Source of the DNA: Chlorobi bacterium Chlorobi_1
GTDB taxonomy: Bacteria > Bacteroidota > Chlorobiia > Chlorobiales > Chlorobiaceae
Reading direction: 5' to 3'
DNA: 44,318 nt
Assembly (NCBI GenBank): GCA_900299075.1
Contig: OMIK01000036.1
Location: 1 to 44,318 of the forward strand
Positions 43,635-44,318 of this stretch are shown piece after piece; within the stretch, counting starts at the first letter, position 1; every line of letters begins with the position of its first letter. The position numbers were made by a program, and so were the translations under genes. The notes beneath the pieces are model-generated. The model did not search any database, was not told where the DNA came from, and was given only the letters and a program-made list of their open reading frames with translations.

Positions 43635-44318
43635 TCCCGTCCGGCGGAGCCCCCTCGGGACGCTCCGCCGGGTCGCCGCGCCCCTCGCCGGACTGGCCCT
43701 CCTCTGCGCCGCCATCCCGGCAAGAGCCTCCGCAACCGACTTCATCCGACTGGAACAGCTCATGCGGAGCGCCGTCGCGGACAGCGTCTTTCCCGGCGCC
43801 AGCATCGCGGTCATCCACCACGGCAGGGTCGTCTTCCACAAGGCATACGGCCGCCTGACCTACGACCCGAAAAGCGCCCCCGCCGACACCACCACCATCT
43901 ACGACGCCGCCTCCCTCACCAAGGCGGTCGTGACCACCAGCATCGCCATGCAGCTCGTCGAGCGGGACTCCCTCGAGCTCGCCTCGCCTGTTGGCCGCTA
44001 CCGGCCTGCCTTCGCCTCGAACGGCAAGGGAGGGGTCACCGTCGGGCAGCTGATGCGCCACGTTTCTGGCCTCAGGGCGCACCGCTACTTCGCTGACACC
44101 TGCAACGGCAGGGAGGAGGCGCTCAACGCCATCGACCGGGATACGCTCGTCTGCGCGCCGGGCAGCAGGACCATCTACAGCGACCTCAACTTCATGCTCC
44201 TCGGCAGCATCGAGGAGTCGCTGACCGGGCGGGGCCTCGACTCGAACTTCAGGGCGCGCTTCTCCGGTCCGCTCGGCATGGCTTCCACCATGTTCACCCC
44301 GCCGCCCGCCCTGCTCCC
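43612..44318 (+). CDS. Beta-lactamase-fold serine hydrolase (3' end outside window)
   Basis: Open frame of 235 residues from ATG 43612 to the window edge, so partial. The N-terminus has an Arg-rich region, then a hydrophobic signal (VAAPLAGLALLCAAIPARASA). Class C beta-lactamase/esterase features: PGASIAVIHHGRVVFHKAYG, the active-site DAASLTKAVVT (SxxK), LMRHVSGLRAH and IYSDLNFMLLG (YxD/N second motif), then GPLGMASTMF. The third motif lies beyond the window. Such proteins are often esterases or D-aminopeptidases acting on peptidoglycan, not true lactamases. The ATG is 23 bases inside mlaD, implying coupled expression. Confidence 0.82.
   Translation, partial: MSSSRSSDPVRRSPLGTLRRVAAPLAGLALLCAAIPARASATDFIRLEQLMRSAVADSVFPGASIAVIHHGRVVFHKAYGRLTYDPKSAPADTTTIYDAASLTKAVVTTSIAMQLVERDSLELASPVGRYRPAFASNGKGGVTVGQLMRHVSGLRAHRYFADTCNGREEALNAIDRDTLVCAPGSRTIYSDLNFMLLGSIEESLTGRGLDSNFRARFSGPLGMASTMFTPPPALL

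Overview
The window looks like chromosome of a green sulfur bacterium (Chlorobi, Chlorobium/Chlorobaculum type). This is an inference from gene content: a monomeric NADP-isocitrate dehydrogenase, class I fructose-1,6-bisphosphatase, FabI, a GET3/ArsA ATPase with an HSP20-like tail, a pterin carbinolamine dehydratase, an Mla/MCE transporter and Dxs, all in visibly GC-rich DNA. I saw no rRNA, tRNA, CRISPR array, insertion sequence or phage gene. Because of the high GC, nearly every gene has long open frames opposite it; I treat those as shadows.

Left third, 1-9385 (all minus strand): a compact run of six envelope genes. From upstream to downstream these are two paralogous outer-membrane porins, a secreted N-acylglucosamine-2-epimerase-like protein carrying extra N- and C-terminal beta domains, an inner-membrane MFS/nucleotide-transporter-like protein fused to HEAT repeats, a secreted protein made of four starch-binding-like beta domains, and an exported ankyrin protein cut by the window edge. 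Related near-palindromes (CAAYTTWAAAGTTG followed by YGCSGCA) lie upstream of both the first porin and the epimerase-like gene. This is the best candidate here for an undescribed system: a glycan-handling locus in what is probably an autotroph.

9787-13741 (plus): four overlapping genes (PAP2 phosphatase, ArnT-like GT-C glycosyltransferase, GtrB-like GT2, AglD/LPG-synthase-type membrane protein). Together they could build and use a polyprenyl-phosphate sugar donor. 13837-20096: recJ (minus), then fbp-pepD (plus, overlapping), a YmdB-type phosphoesterase (minus) divergent from an L,D-transpeptidase-like protein (plus), and a strong bidirectional terminator.

20096-29816 (minus): icd, fabI, the ArsA-like ATPase, aat, an MJ1255-type glycosyltransferase, a UvrD/PcrA helicase and phhB. 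29997-33932 (plus): a cytosolic GH13 enzyme, a YjbQ protein and dxs. 34036-37602 (minus): pgpA, pgsA, mutS2. 37763-44318 (plus): pdxJ, rdgB, uppP, a PHP phosphoesterase, mlaE-mlaF-mlaD and a truncated beta-lactamase-fold serine hydrolase.

Intergenic DNA holds several short degenerate repeat families (ATCGxTATCG, AGGGACxxx and TATCAACT), mostly at gene ends.
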